DNA of 64,000 nt from Zymomonas mobilis subsp. pomaceae ATCC 29192 (lineage in GTDB: Bacteria; Pseudomonadota; Alphaproteobacteria; Sphingomonadales; Sphingomonadaceae). Under the pieces are notes generated by a model. That model searched no databases. It had not been told where the DNA came from and saw only the letters and a list, made by a program, of their open reading frames with translations. The first letter of the stretch is position 1; each line of letters begins with the position of its first letter. Positions 17,051 through 28,175 of this stretch are shown one piece after another. The stretch lies in the NCBI RefSeq assembly GCF_000218875.1, contig NC_015709.1:1-64000 (forward strand). The letters run 5' to 3'. A program made the translations under genes and the position numbers.

Positions 17051-19819
17051 TTACGCCTTGCTCTCATCCTCTTCCCCATCCGGTTGAGGCTTTAATTTTT
17101 CGGCTTCTTTTGCGGCATCATTCTTCTTCAAAGAGATGTTTTTTTCTTTTTTTATGCCTTTATCGGGGGCGGCCTGTACGCCATCCTCGTTACCAGAAGA
17201 AGCATTGTCCCCTTCTTCAGCCTGCTGCATAGAGGTCGGCACATCAGGTTGATCATTAATCCAATGCAGGGGTGATCCCGGCGGGGTCGTATAATAAGAG
17301 GTACCCGTGTAAAATTTCACCTGTGCTTTAGCCATACGATTGGCAAGACGACGATAAAATTCTCGCTGAATTTTCCACTTCATCATCGCTGCCGTGCGGA
17401 TGGTGCCCACCAAAATAGCACCACTACCATCTGTATTATCGACACCAAGATCATTGTATCCTGAATAGATAATATCTTTAAAATTATCTTCCTTTCGCAT
17501 TTCATCAATGGTTTGTTGCATGATTTTGACAACACGAGAGGAATCTTCGGATAAATCCAAGGTCTGACGAATAATAATTTGGTTAAAATCGCGGCCTGTA
17601 TTGGCAATAGAGGTCACGGATGAAAAGGGTATAATATGCAGATCACCGTTGATAGCACGGACCCGCAAAGTACGGATAGAAAGATGCTCAACCGTCCCTG
17701 AAACACCGCCTGTTGTAACCCAATCACCCACCTGAATGGCATCTTCAACCAACATAAAAAAGCCGGTAATAAAATCTTTAACCAAGCTTTGAGAACCAAA
17801 AGCAATCGCGGCACCCATGATACCGGCACCCGTCAGTAAAGGGGCGACATTAATACCAATCTGAGATAAAGTGGTAACCGCTACGATAATAACAATAAAT
17901 ACTAACAAAACTGTGCGAATAATCGGCAAAACCGTACGCAAACGTGTCGCACGACTAAATTGGTTGGTTTCATGGAAACGATCGATCTGACGATTCAATA
18001 AAGCGTTAACAAATTCCCATAAAGCAGCCGCAATCGTAATAGCTATCAACATGCTAAAGGCTAACCCTGTCAGGCGCGCCCCTATACTTGATTTAAACAA
18101 AAAGCGGATAGTGGGAATGCCCCAACTTTGAGTAAGGGCGACCAGAGAAACAAAAGTAATAATAACAGTAATAGCGGTATGGACATAAGGATAATAAAAA
18201 TCGGCACGCTTTTGTAGGCGGGGATAACGATTTTTTGTTTCATCTTTAAGATTGAAAAGATTCTCTTGCGCCCCATAAGCTAGAACCGCAAATAAACGAG
18301 AAAAAATTAAGATAGCTATAGTGAGGATACAACTGCGCAGCATCCATTTATAGCCATTATGAAGGCGGGTTGCCCATATCAACCAAAGGGCCATATCAAC
18401 GAATATAGCCGGTATCCACCATAAACCGACAATCGTGCTGACAAAGCCCCAGAAAACACTGCCTCGCATTTTTTCAGGCGGTTGAAGGGCACGACCAACA
18501 ATATGACGAATACGCCATATAAAGGCAGCTAAAAGTAAATGCTCAATTAAAATAACGGCAAGGACAATCGCCTCTATACCACGGCGTGCGAGATGAAATT
18601 CACTCCCCATGGAAGTAATAAAAATAATAACCGCGGGGGAAAATACTAAAATATTAGCCCAACGAATAACTAATTTTGCAGTATAATCAGAAGCTGGAAA
18701 TATCCGGATGGGAGGCGATGCCGGCGCAAAGGTTGATTCCAGAATAATATAAACAATACGGGATACAGAGTAGGCATTCGCCAGCGTCAGGGTTAGGGCT
18801 TCTGCCTGCCGACTAGGAGAGAATAAAGCAGAAGCAATATAGCTAAATCCTACCAATAGAGCGACTGGTAATAATTTTATCATCATATGATAAAAGGTAA
18901 AAGGCACGCGAATGATGAAGGCCATCACCTCATGCTGTCGCCGATGATCTTCTTCTCGGGTTTTTATATCTTTTGGATCGGGATCATCCGAGTCAATATT
19001 ATCCTCAGATACCGGATTTATGCCTTGGCTAGTATCGTCGCTGTCGTTATGGGCAAGATGCCGAAAGTTCCACTGCGTTTCATAGGACTGTGCCCGCGAT
19101 TTAATCGTCCGCAGCAAACCTCTTGTAAGAAAAGCTGTGGCATATTCTAGCGCTAATCCCAGTAAAAAGATAAAGGTCCCGTAAACGACAGCGTTAACCA
19201 AAATTTTATGGGTAACGGGGTTACTCATTTCTACCCGGAACCAACGGGCGACAAAACCCATATCCTTAAATAAGGATGCAAAATTGCTGCTATACCGGAC
19301 GATATAGCGAGAAACGACATTCAGGTCATCGCCAACATCTTTGTTAATAATAATAGCGGGTTCATTATTATCGACGGCTTCTTCAGCAGAAGACGTTTTT
19401 GATGGGGCTACGGGAGCAGCGGCAGGCTTTTCAACTGTTTGAGTACTATTATTTTCGATATTATTTTCAGTAACGCTATCATTAGTAACGCTGTTATCGG
19501 CTTCGACCGTATTATCTAAATCAGATGTTTCTGATGGATGATGCGTCTTATCGTGATCGGAAGGCAGCGCCTTGGTCATTAAAGAGAGGGTATGCGCAAA
19601 CGCTTCTCTTTTCTTTGGATTTTCTAATGTTTGTAATAATCTTTGTGCTTCAGATTTTGATAAACTGGCCTGATCACTGGGCGCAGCGGGGGGATTATCA
19701 TTATTATCCGCAGCAATAGCTTGCGCTGTTATTGTGTTGATAAACAAAAGCAGAAAAAATAGAAAAAGAGATATAGAACGTATTTTTTGAAAATAACTAT
19801 TATCAGGCAATATTTTCAT
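17051..19819 (-). CDS. Large mechanosensitive channel, MscS family (YbiO/MscK-like)
   Basis: A 922-residue inner-membrane protein: a signal-like hydrophobic N-terminus (FLFFLLLFINTITAQAIA), an acidic and asparagine-rich periplasmic region (about 35-150), about ten transmembrane helices, and a C-terminal MscS core. The pore helix is GAGIMGAAIAFGSQSLVKDFITGFFML, followed by the beta domain with DAIQVGDWV and VEHLSIRTLRVRAINGDLHIIPFSSV. The tail (about 860-922) is lysine- and glutamate-rich. The length and extra helices resemble YbiO-type channels that relieve osmotic downshock. ATG at 19819 is taken; GTG at 19831 is in frame, and neither has a strong ribosome binding site. It follows nadK after 290 bases. 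Confidence 0.9.
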   Translation of the reverse strand: MKILPDNSYFQKIRSISLFLFFLLLFINTITAQAIAADNNDNPPAAPSDQASLSKSEAQRLLQTLENPKKREAFAHTLSLMTKALPSDHDKTHHPSETSDLDNTVEADNSVTNDSVTENNIENNSTQTVEKPAAAPVAPSKTSSAEEAVDNNEPAIIINKDVGDDLNVVSRYIVRYSSNFASLFKDMGFVARWFRVEMSNPVTHKILVNAVVYGTFIFLLGLALEYATAFLTRGLLRTIKSRAQSYETQWNFRHLAHNDSDDTSQGINPVSEDNIDSDDPDPKDIKTREEDHRRQHEVMAFIIRVPFTFYHMMIKLLPVALLVGFSYIASALFSPSRQAEALTLTLANAYSVSRIVYIILESTFAPASPPIRIFPASDYTAKLVIRWANILVFSPAVIIFITSMGSEFHLARRGIEAIVLAVILIEHLLLAAFIWRIRHIVGRALQPPEKMRGSVFWGFVSTIVGLWWIPAIFVDMALWLIWATRLHNGYKWMLRSCILTIAILIFSRLFAVLAYGAQENLFNLKDETKNRYPRLQKRADFYYPYVHTAITVIITFVSLVALTQSWGIPTIRFLFKSSIGARLTGLAFSMLIAITIAAALWEFVNALLNRQIDRFHETNQFSRATRLRTVLPIIRTVLLVFIVIIVAVTTLSQIGINVAPLLTGAGIMGAAIAFGSQSLVKDFITGFFMLVEDAIQVGDWVTTGGVSGTVEHLSIRTLRVRAINGDLHIIPFSSVTSIANTGRDFNQIIIRQTLDLSEDSSRVVKIMQQTIDEMRKEDNFKDIIYSGYNDLGVDNTDGSGAILVGTIRTAAMMKWKIQREFYRRLANRMAKAQVKFYTGTSYYTTPPGSPLHWINDQPDVPTSMQQAEEGDNASSGNEDGVQAAPDKGIKKEKNISLKKNDAAKEAEKLKPQPDGEEDESKA

Positions 19820-19865
19820 ACGATTATACACGCTTTACATTCTCTTTTTATAAAGGATAAAATCA

Positions 19866-19908
19866 TAAGAATTCATATTAAATCTTAGATAAAAAATATG
19901 AATTCTTA
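19866..19908. repeat. 14-bp perfect inverted repeat upstream of the MscS-type gene
   Basis: TAAGAATTCATATT (19866-19879) and AATATGAATTCTTA (19895-19908) are exact inverted copies with a 15-base spacer. The repeat lies about 50-90 bases before the channel gene start. There is no T run after it on either strand, so a protein-binding site or RNA leader structure is as likely as a terminator. Confidence 0.6.
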
Positions 19909-20111
19909 CCCTGAAATAATTTTTTTGCTCGTCAATCAATCCAACTTGACGATTTAATATTTCAGCCTCAAGGAAAAACAGCAAGCAAATTATTCTAAAA
20001 TACGCTTCGAATATCGAATATAAACTAAAAATAATAGTGCATTTATAGCCTTTATCTAAGGCTAAACTGTTCCTTCTTTATAAGCCGATATAACATAAAC
20101 AAGATATTCGA

Positions 20112-20888
20112 TTAACATAACCGGAATTGTTCTCGTGCTATCCGATCATCCAAGGCATGATTGGGATCAAATAGCAAATTAAGCGGCGTAGTTCGGTCTA
20201 AAGTAATGGTAACATCAGAAATATCACGCATTTCCCGTTGATCGGCCACGGCGCTCATAGGTCTTTTATTCGGATCAATGACCCGCATATCAATAATAGA
20301 ACATTCAGGAATAATAGCGCCTCGCCAACGACGCGGGCGAAATGGGCTGATCGGGGTAAGCGCCAACATACCAGAATCCAAGGGAAGAATAGGGCCATCT
20401 GCTGATAAATTATAGGCGGTGGAACCTGCAGGCGTTGCCACTAAAATACCATCAGCGACCAGTTGTGGTAGAACAACACGCCCATCAATACTGATTTCCA
20501 AATGGGCCGTCTGGCGCGTTTCGCGTAACAGCGACACTTCATTGATCGCCCGATAGATTTTTTCTTCTCCTGAAACAGAAGTGCTTTCCATCCTTAAAGG
20601 ATAGATTGTAAAACGCCTTGCCCGAAGAATCCGTAAAAGAAGATTAGGCGTTCTCCATTCATTCATCAAAAAGCCCACCGTGCCCAAATTCATACCAAAA
20701 ACAGGAATATTGAGACGATGATCTAACAAATGATGAAGCGTTTGGAGCATAAAGCCATCACCCCCAAGGGCAACGATAACATCTGCTTCTTCCAAGCTTC
20801 CCCAAGAATAGAGTTTTCGTAATTCAGCCGCTGCTACCTGGGCCTGCTCTGTCGGAGACGCGATTAACGCCAATACATTATATTTCAT
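20112..20888 (-). CDS. nadK: NAD kinase
   Basis: NAD kinase makes NADP from NAD with ATP or polyphosphate. The 258-residue protein has the GGDG motif (VIVALGGDGFMLQTLH, near residue 40), GMNLGTVGFLMNEW, the NE/S motif INEVSLLRE, and the glycine-rich DGILVATPAGSTAYNLSADGPI. The compact length is typical of alphaproteobacterial enzymes. It follows the SpoU/TrmH-type gene by 63 bases on the same strand and probably shares its transcript. Confidence 0.96.
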   Translation of the reverse strand: MKYNVLALIASPTEQAQVAAAELRKLYSWGSLEEADVIVALGGDGFMLQTLHHLLDHRLNIPVFGMNLGTVGFLMNEWRTPNLLLRILRARRFTIYPLRMESTSVSGEEKIYRAINEVSLLRETRQTAHLEISIDGRVVLPQLVADGILVATPAGSTAYNLSADGPILPLDSGMLALTPISPFRPRRWRGAIIPECSIIDMRVIDPNKRPMSAVADQREMRDISDVTITLDRTTPLNLLFDPNHALDDRIAREQFRLC

Positions 20889-20951
20889 AACCGGTATCTT
20901 TTTGAAATAACAAAGAGGAGGAGCGCAAAAGGATGCTCTTAAATGAGTAAC

Positions 20952-21758
20952 TTAACCACTTTTCCGTTGCTGATTTAAAACTTCATAGGCCATAATCGCG
21001 CCTGCAACAGCAACGTTAAGGCTATCTGCCCGACCCATCATCGGTATTTTTACCAAATGATCGCACGCATCTTCATAGGTTGCAGGAAGACCCTGTGCTT
21101 CATTCCCAACCAAAACAAAGCTAGGCGTTCTATAAATCGGTTGCTGATAATCTTGGGAAGCTCTTAAGCTGGCCCCGATCAATTCCCCCTTATCCTGCTT
21201 CAGCCATAGGATAAAATCTTCCCAGCGCGCTGTTACTATTTTTTGGGTAAAGAGTGCCCCCATAGTAGCGCGGACGGCTTCTACTGAAAAAGGATCAACA
21301 CAATCATCAATCAAGATAAGGCCCCCTGCACCGACGGCATCACCCGTACGGAGTAGAGTGCCAAGATTACCGGGGTCTCTTAAAGATTGGGCGACCAACC
21401 AGATAGGCGCTTGATGACGATCAATATCGGATAAAGATTGTGTAAAGGCTTCAAATACACCGATAACCGTTTGGGGATTATCTTTGCCGGATAATTTATG
21501 AAGAATATCACGACTGGTTTCTATAGCTTCCCCGCCCGTTTCCTCAACTGCCTCAATCAAGGTTTTTACTAAGGGATGAGGGGCACTATCAGCCGCAAAG
21601 AAGATATAGACCGGAATATAGCCCGCTTCCCGTGCTTCTGTTAAAATACGCAATCCTTCAGCTAAAAACAGTCCTTCTTCACGGCGATGCTTCTTATCGC
21701 GTAAAGCGCGGATGCGTTTAATAAGGGGATTAGAAAAGGCTGTAATCGATCTTGGCAT
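20952..21758 (-). CDS. SpoU/TrmH-family RNA 2'-O-methyltransferase
   Basis: An RNA ribose methyltransferase of the SPOUT class. The N-terminal substrate-binding domain (about 1-100) begins ITAFSNPLIKRIRALRDKKHR and EGLFLAEGLR. The C-terminal knotted domain has motif 1 LRDPGNLGTLLRTGDAVGAGG, motif 2 VLVGNEAQGLP and motif 3 SLNVAVAGAIMAYE. The 268-residue length fits TrmH/RlmB-like enzymes. The target nucleotide (23S rRNA or tRNA) cannot be decided from sequence. It lies 22 bases beyond the HPr stop codon, so it is likely cotranscribed with the PTS block. Confidence 0.9.
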   Translation of the reverse strand: MPRSITAFSNPLIKRIRALRDKKHRREEGLFLAEGLRILTEAREAGYIPVYIFFAADSAPHPLVKTLIEAVEETGGEAIETSRDILHKLSGKDNPQTVIGVFEAFTQSLSDIDRHQAPIWLVAQSLRDPGNLGTLLRTGDAVGAGGLILIDDCVDPFSVEAVRATMGALFTQKIVTARWEDFILWLKQDKGELIGASLRASQDYQQPIYRTPSFVLVGNEAQGLPATYEDACDHLVKIPMMGRADSLNVAVAGAIMAYEVLNQQRKSG

Positions 21759-21780
21759 GAAAAAACCAGATTATCCTTGT

Positions 21781-22053
21781 TTATTCTTCACCGAATTTTT
21801 GTTCAACTAAATCAGCTAATGCGCTGGCCGCCCGTTCTGCACCTACACCTGAAGCATGAATAGTGACATAATCGCCAATAGCGGCCCCTAACATCATTAA
21901 TCCCATAATCGAGGTGCCGATCACTTTTGAGCCATCTTTTTCGACTTCGATAGTGGCTGACTGGGCAGAAGCTAAAGCAACGAAACGGGCACTGGCACGG
22001 GCATGAAGACCGCGTTTATTAGAAATTTTTACTTTACGTGTAACGGAGGTCAT
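21781..22053 (-). CDS. ptsH: Phosphocarrier protein HPr
   Basis: HPr carries phosphate from enzyme I to EIIA and can be phosphorylated on serine by HPr kinase. The 90-residue protein shows the active histidine in RGLHARASARFV (His near residue 17) and the regulatory serine region GTSIMGLMMLGA (about 47-58). Both are intact. The start overlaps the EIIA stop by four bases (ATGA), showing translational coupling. With HprK in the same cluster and no sugar permease nearby, the role is probably regulatory (nitrogen-type PTS). Confidence 0.95.
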   Translation of the reverse strand: MTSVTRKVKISNKRGLHARASARFVALASAQSATIEVEKDGSKVIGTSIMGLMMLGAAIGDYVTIHASGVGAERAASALADLVEQKFGEE

Positions 22054-22454
22054 AATGATTCGCCTAATATTTCTGATGCAACTGAAATATACTTACGTCC
22101 TGCTTCACGGGCAGCCGCAACAGCGGCCTGAACATCTTGTTGCCTGCGTGCCCGTTCCAGCCGGATTAGCATTGGCAGATTGATTCCCGCAATGACTTCT
22201 ACCTTGCCGGGCTGCATAAGGGAAATAGCCAGATTAGAAGGCGTGCCGCCAAACAAATCCGTTAATAAAATAACCCCGTCCCCTGTTTCTACCTCCGAAA
22301 TGGCTTGTGCTATATCAGCACGCCTGATTTCCATATCATCGTCAGGGCCGATGCAGATAGCGACTATCCCCTCTTGCTTCCCGACGACATGTTCCATAGC
22401 CGTGACGAATTCCGCCGCTAGCCCCCCATGGGTTACTAATACTAATCCAATCAT
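22050..22454 (-). CDS. PTS mannose-type EIIA domain protein
   Basis: A 134-residue free-standing EIIA of the mannose family, with the phosphorylatable histidine in LVLVTHGGLAAEF (about residue 9), the DLFGGTPSNLA motif (about 67-77), and VEVIAGINLPMLIRL. No fused EIIB domain is present and no EIIC/EIID genes lie in the window, as is typical of the alphaproteobacterial regulatory PTS, where this protein (often called PtsM/EIIA-Man) relays phosphate rather than importing sugar. It starts seven bases after rapZ and overlaps HPr. Confidence 0.93.
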   Translation of the reverse strand: MIGLVLVTHGGLAAEFVTAMEHVVGKQEGIVAICIGPDDDMEIRRADIAQAISEVETGDGVILLTDLFGGTPSNLAISLMQPGKVEVIAGINLPMLIRLERARRQQDVQAAVAAAREAGRKYISVASEILGESL

Positions 22455-22461
22455 TCAGTGC

Positions 22462-23454
22462 TCATCCGCCTTGATATTCCTTTCCGCCTCTAAACGCCTC
22501 GGGTTGTGATTCGAGTAGAGGTAATTTTAAATCACGATGGGTAATAGTGAGAGAAAAATGCGCTTGACGCAACTTTGCAGCCATCCATTCTGCCGCATAG
22601 ACAGAACGATGCCGTCCTCCCGTGCAGGCAAAAGCAATAATAATATAGCTCTTACCTGTTGTTATATAGCGCGGCAGTAAAAAAAGAAGAAGATCTTCAA
22701 TTTTACTTAAAGCCGACGCACAGGCCGGATCTTGCTCGATATACTGGGCTACTTCCGCATCCAACCCTGTCAGAGGCCGTAATTTTTTGTCCCAATAAGG
22801 GTTCTGTAAAAAACGCATATCAAAGAGCAAATCGCAGTTACGCGGGATGCCGCGTGAAAAACCAAAGGATAAAATAGATACATTGGGCGCCAAGCTATTT
22901 TTTGCCCCAAAACGTTGTCTTATTTCTAATTGCAGGCTGTGGCTGCTGGTTGTGGTAGTATCAATTAAAAACTCGGCGGCTTCTCGAAGCGGGGCTAAAA
23001 ATTCACGTTCCTGTGCGATTCCATCTTCCATAGGTCGATCAAGCGCCAAAGGATGGCGTCGTCTTGTGGTGTCAAAACGACGCATCAATTCGCTATCCGA
23101 ACAATCCAGAAACAGAATATCAATAGGTTGGGCGTGGTGTTTTCGTAACTGCACTATGTCCTTTAGAAAAGCTTTCGCATCAAAACCGCGGGTGCGACTA
23201 TCTATGCCTAAGGCTAAAGGCCGCCCTTCATAGGGGGTAACAGAGGAGGCAGAGGAGGGCGGTGTTAAAATAAGACGCTCTAATAAAGAGAGCGGCAAAT
23301 TATCGACTGTTTCCCACCCCATATCTTCAAAAGTACGGAGTGTAGTGGATTTACCCGCACCCGATAGACCAGACACTAAAATAATACGTTTGGGCGGTGG
23401 GGCTGATGAGGCATCAAGCGGAGGGATTATTTCAGATGAATTATTCTGGGCCAT
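22462..23454 (-). CDS. rapZ: RNase adapter / nucleotide-binding protein RapZ
   Basis: RapZ-family proteins bind nucleotides; in enterobacteria RapZ delivers a small RNA to RNase E in cell-wall precursor sensing. The 330-residue protein has Walker A VSGLSGAGKSTTLRTFED (about 29-46), Walker B-like ILFLDCSD, and the C-terminal domain FACTGGRHRSVYAAEW with the conserved GGxHRS. It is about 45 residues longer than E. coli RapZ (284), owing to an N-terminal extension and a serine- and proline-rich insert. Clustering with hprK, EIIA and HPr is typical in alphaproteobacteria; whether it binds RNA here is unknown. Confidence 0.93.
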   Translation of the reverse strand: MAQNNSSEIIPPLDASSAPPPKRIILVSGLSGAGKSTTLRTFEDMGWETVDNLPLSLLERLILTPPSSASSVTPYEGRPLALGIDSRTRGFDAKAFLKDIVQLRKHHAQPIDILFLDCSDSELMRRFDTTRRRHPLALDRPMEDGIAQEREFLAPLREAAEFLIDTTTTSSHSLQLEIRQRFGAKNSLAPNVSILSFGFSRGIPRNCDLLFDMRFLQNPYWDKKLRPLTGLDAEVAQYIEQDPACASALSKIEDLLLFLLPRYITTGKSYIIIAFACTGGRHRSVYAAEWMAAKLRQAHFSLTITHRDLKLPLLESQPEAFRGGKEYQGG

Positions 23455-23476
23455 GCTTGAAATATCCTCTTTCTTG

Positions 23477-24001
23477 TCAATTCTCTAACAGAATATCGCC
23501 AAGTAAACAGTCAATTTTGATTTCAATTTTTAAAGGTGCAGAATTTTCAAAAGCATTAAGTCTTATTTGAGGAATCCGAATATCCCCTATCACGCTATGG
23601 CTATCCTTTTCAGGCATTCTTTTCGGTTGTTGATCCAAAATTGCTAATAAGGCTATTTTTGCCGTGGTAATATAAGGGATAGTTATAATGCCTAGCCCCC
23701 TTACTTCCAATAAATGCGCGATAGAAGGGGGCGCTTTTGCCAATAAACTTTTTGTATCAGAAGTATAAATAGGCTCAATTAAGGTATAATCATCGCTGAC
23801 CAAGCTAGCGCCCCGATCAAGGAGGCGTAAAGCGAGATCAGATTTTCCACTTCCTGATCGACCTATTAAAAGAACCGCCAGATTTTTAATAGCCACCGTT
23901 GTGGCATGTATCACCAACGGCTTTTTATACGAAAAAAAGGTCTCTTCATCTTCAGCAGTAAAAGAGAAAAAATCATCAGAAGGTATAAAAGACCTGCTCA
24001 T
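23477..24001 (-). CDS. hprK: HPr kinase/phosphorylase (short C-terminal type)
   Basis: This kinase phosphorylates HPr on serine. The 174-residue protein is the short alphaproteobacterial form lacking the N-terminal domain of the Bacillus enzyme. Walker A is LIGRSGSGKSDLALRLLDRG (about 43-62), followed by LVSDDYTLIEP and the HprK signature region LLEVRGLGIITIPYITTAKIAL. It lies 22 bases upstream of rapZ, and 77 bases after chvG. Its presence with an intact HPr serine argues for a functional regulatory loop. Confidence 0.93.
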   Translation of the reverse strand: MSRSFIPSDDFFSFTAEDEETFFSYKKPLVIHATTVAIKNLAVLLIGRSGSGKSDLALRLLDRGASLVSDDYTLIEPIYTSDTKSLLAKAPPSIAHLLEVRGLGIITIPYITTAKIALLAILDQQPKRMPEKDSHSVIGDIRIPQIRLNAFENSAPLKIEIKIDCLLGDILLEN

Positions 24002-24078
24002 AGCTTTTTATAGCCTAGTTCTTTTTCTCTGCGAATATCAAAAAGCTATGAGCGACCGCTATTATCTGATTCCAATAT

Positions 24079-25710
24079 TTAAGATCTAGAAGAAGGCATA
24101 GTCGGAATAATGGGGGCAGCGGGGAGATGAATAATAAATTTTGCCCCTTTCTGACCATTCGCACGATTCTCGACTTCGATAGTGCCATGGTGGGCTTCAA
24201 CCGTTGCCTTAGCAATGGCCAAGCCTAGGCCGCTATGCCGTCCGAAAGCTTCTTGACTAGGGCGGACAGAGTGGAAGCGGCGAAAAATTTCTTCTCTTGC
24301 CTCTTTTGCTACACCGGGCCCTTCATCCTCTACCCAAATAACGACATCATCGCCATCACGTGTAGCGGCAATAGTGACCAAGCCATCAGGGGGAGAAAAA
24401 GAAATCGCATTATCGATCAGATTTTCAAAAACACGGGTCAAACGGGCACCATCGCCCAAGACAACGGCAATACCTGACTGCGGTCGAGCAAAAGCAATTC
24501 TGACATCGGACGCATCGGGTCGTCTTTGACAATGTTCAGTAATGCCTTGAATAAGGGGACCAAGGTCAATCACCTCAAAACTTGAACGCGCCATTTCGGC
24601 ATCGACACGGGAAGCTTCCGAAATATCGGTAATCAGCCGATCAAGCCGTTGAATATCATCCCGTAAGACGTTGATAAGCTGACGCCTTAGATGATCTTCC
24701 TTAATGATTTCAAGGCTATCAACCGCAGAACGCAACGAAGCTAGAGGATTTTTCAATTCATGTGTTACATCAGCAGCAAAGGCTTCAGTGGCATCAATAC
24801 GCTGTTGAAGCGCTGTATTCATGTCCGAAAGCGCTCTTGCCAAAAGGCCGATTTCATCCCTTCTAGCCGGAAGCCGCGGGACTTTCACTTCCCGTTCTCG
24901 TCCTAATCGAACCCGAACAGCAGCCTTCGCTAAACTCTTAAGAGGGTGAACAATTGTGCGGGCTAAAAACAGGGAAAGTCCTAAGGAAACTGAGGTGACC
25001 ACCAATAAAACGATCATCGCCCAAAAACGCTGTCTCCGCACTTTATGTGTAATATAGCGTGGATTATCCGTCGTAAATAACGTCGCACCTTCTTTTCGAA
25101 GGGGGGCTGCGATAGAAATCAAGGGTGTCCGATCGGCGGCCCAACGTAATCGGGTAGAAAGTTTATTCTGATCACGGGCTTCCACAGCCTCTGGCCATGC
25201 ATGCAGCGTATCATGCTGCGGTTCTTCATAATAGGGTAAGGGTTGTGCCCGAACAACCGTATCATTAATCTGATCCATTAAACGGGCTAAACGATGCTGC
25301 CACGTATCCTGTGCCGGATCATGAATAACGTAAGTTGGGGTTTGTCCTTTCCAACTATCAGAAATTTGAGCGCCTTTATTATCAAAAATTCTGATACGAA
25401 ATCCGGTTTGCTGTCCCATTCTTTTAACCAGATCAGGCCAGTCTTCCCTTGGTGAATCGTCCAGATTATCGGCAATAAGTTCGACCATTGCCTTATATTT
25501 TCCGGTTTGAAGACCCGTCAAGCGATCCCGATATTGGGCGACATAGAAGAAACTACCGGCAAATATCAGAAGGACAAAGATATTAATGGCCAAAATCCGC
25601 GCCGTCAGCGACCAACGCGCTGACCAACCCAGCGCGAGCTCGTTACGTCGCCAATTATGACGGGAAAAACCTGTTTCTTTATTCTTCGGCAAATCGGTAG
25701 CCGATGCCAT
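24079..25710 (-). CDS. chvG: Sensor histidine kinase ChvG-like
   Basis: A membrane sensor kinase, partner of ChvI. The 543-residue protein has a first transmembrane helix (about 33-55, [19 protein letters not shown]), a long periplasmic domain (about 60-230), a second helix ([19 protein letters not shown]), a HAMP domain, the dimerisation H-box [19 protein letters not shown], and an ATPase domain with N-box NLIDNAISF and G-boxes VEDEGPGV and HSGLGLAI. In alphaproteobacteria ChvG-ChvI responds to acid, envelope stress and host contact. The start overlaps the chvI 3' end by 32 bases; a later start is possible. Confidence 0.94.
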   Translation of the reverse strand: MASATDLPKNKETGFSRHNWRRNELALGWSARWSLTARILAINIFVLLIFAGSFFYVAQYRDRLTGLQTGKYKAMVELIADNLDDSPREDWPDLVKRMGQQTGFRIRIFDNKGAQISDSWKGQTPTYVIHDPAQDTWQHRLARLMDQINDTVVRAQPLPYYEEPQHDTLHAWPEAVEARDQNKLSTRLRWAADRTPLISIAAPLRKEGATLFTTDNPRYITHKVRRQRFWAMIVLLVVTSVSLGLSLFLARTIVHPLKSLAKAAVRVRLGREREVKVPRLPARRDEIGLLARALSDMNTALQQRIDATEAFAADVTHELKNPLASLRSAVDSLEIIKEDHLRRQLINVLRDDIQRLDRLITDISEASRVDAEMARSSFEVIDLGPLIQGITEHCQRRPDASDVRIAFARPQSGIAVVLGDGARLTRVFENLIDNAISFSPPDGLVTIAATRDGDDVVIWVEDEGPGVAKEAREEIFRRFHSVRPSQEAFGRHSGLGLAIAKATVEAHHGTIEVENRANGQKGAKFIIHLPAAPIIPTMPSSRS

Positions 25711-26395
25711 AGAGCGTCTCTATACTTTTGAATTGATTATCTACCTGACGGAATTTACGCCGCAGGCGCTTGATATGACTGTCTATGGTACGATCATCAA
25801 CATATACATCATCTTGATAAGCGGTATCCATCAACTGATCACGTGATTTTACAAAGCCTGGACGTTGGGCAAGCGCTTCTAAAATAAGAAACTCGGTAAC
25901 GGTAAGGTTAACATCTTTACCCTCCCATGAAACCCGATGCCTTGCTGGGTCCATAACAAGGCGTCCTCTTGTAATAACCGCATTTTCTCTTGATTGAGAA
26001 GCATTATCTGGCGATAATTCACTATGCCGTGCTTCGGTACGCCGTAACAAAGCACGAATACGGGCAATAAGAAGGCGCTGGGAAAAGGGTTTGGCAATAT
26101 AATCATCTGCGCCCAAAGCCAGCCCCAAGGCTTCATCCAATTCATCATCTTTAGAGGTAAGAAAAATCACCGGAATCATGCTTTTTTCACGTAATCGACG
26201 CAAAACTTCCATGCCGTCCATGCTGGGCATCTTGATATCCAAAACAACCAGATCAGGCGGAGCGTCCAACAACGCTTCAAGCGCCATTTTCCCATCCGAA
26301 TAGACCCTGACCCCAAAACCTTCTGATTGAAGGGTAATGGAAATAGAGGCTAATATATTACGGTCATCATCGACCAAGGCGATTGAAGCAGTCAT
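25679..26395 (-). CDS. chvI: Response regulator ChvI-like (OmpR family)
   Basis: The 238-residue regulator has a receiver domain (1-120) with the phospho-acceptor in [17 protein letters not shown] (about D53), acidic pair DDD at 9-11 and K in [10 protein letters not shown], and an OmpR/PhoB winged helix (about 140-238) with [16 protein letters not shown] and [19 protein letters not shown]. It is the first gene of the minus-strand block chvI-chvG-hprK-rapZ-EIIA-HPr. The arrangement ties envelope sensing to the regulatory PTS. Targets cannot be read from this window. Confidence 0.95.
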   Translation of the reverse strand: MTASIALVDDDRNILASISITLQSEGFGVRVYSDGKMALEALLDAPPDLVVLDIKMPSMDGMEVLRRLREKSMIPVIFLTSKDDELDEALGLALGADDYIAKPFSQRLLIARIRALLRRTEARHSELSPDNASQSRENAVITRGRLVMDPARHRVSWEGKDVNLTVTEFLILEALAQRPGFVKSRDQLMDTAYQDDVYVDDRTIDSHIKRLRRKFRQVDNQFKSIETLYGIGYRFAEE

Positions 26396-26647
26396 TTTAT
26401 CTCTGCTCTACTGCACAAATATTTTGAAATGGCAACCATTATCCGGTAAAAATTTCTTTCTTTGTCGCAGGTTATAACGGTTTTCCTGTTCCTAACTGTG
26501 TTGTCTTAGCCGCTGATATAGACAGAAAATGAAGAATAAATCAGGAAAATTGTCTTGGGTGCTAGAAAGCTTGGTCATCACCTTCTATAGGGCTACGAAT
26601 CTTATTGCCCAATCAGATCCTTATATCTTCTTTCTATAAGGTTTTGA

Positions 26648-28132
<1,485 letters not shown>

Positions 28133-28175
28133 AAGGCTGACGGGACATTAATTTCTTATTTAAGGAGTCTTGGCG

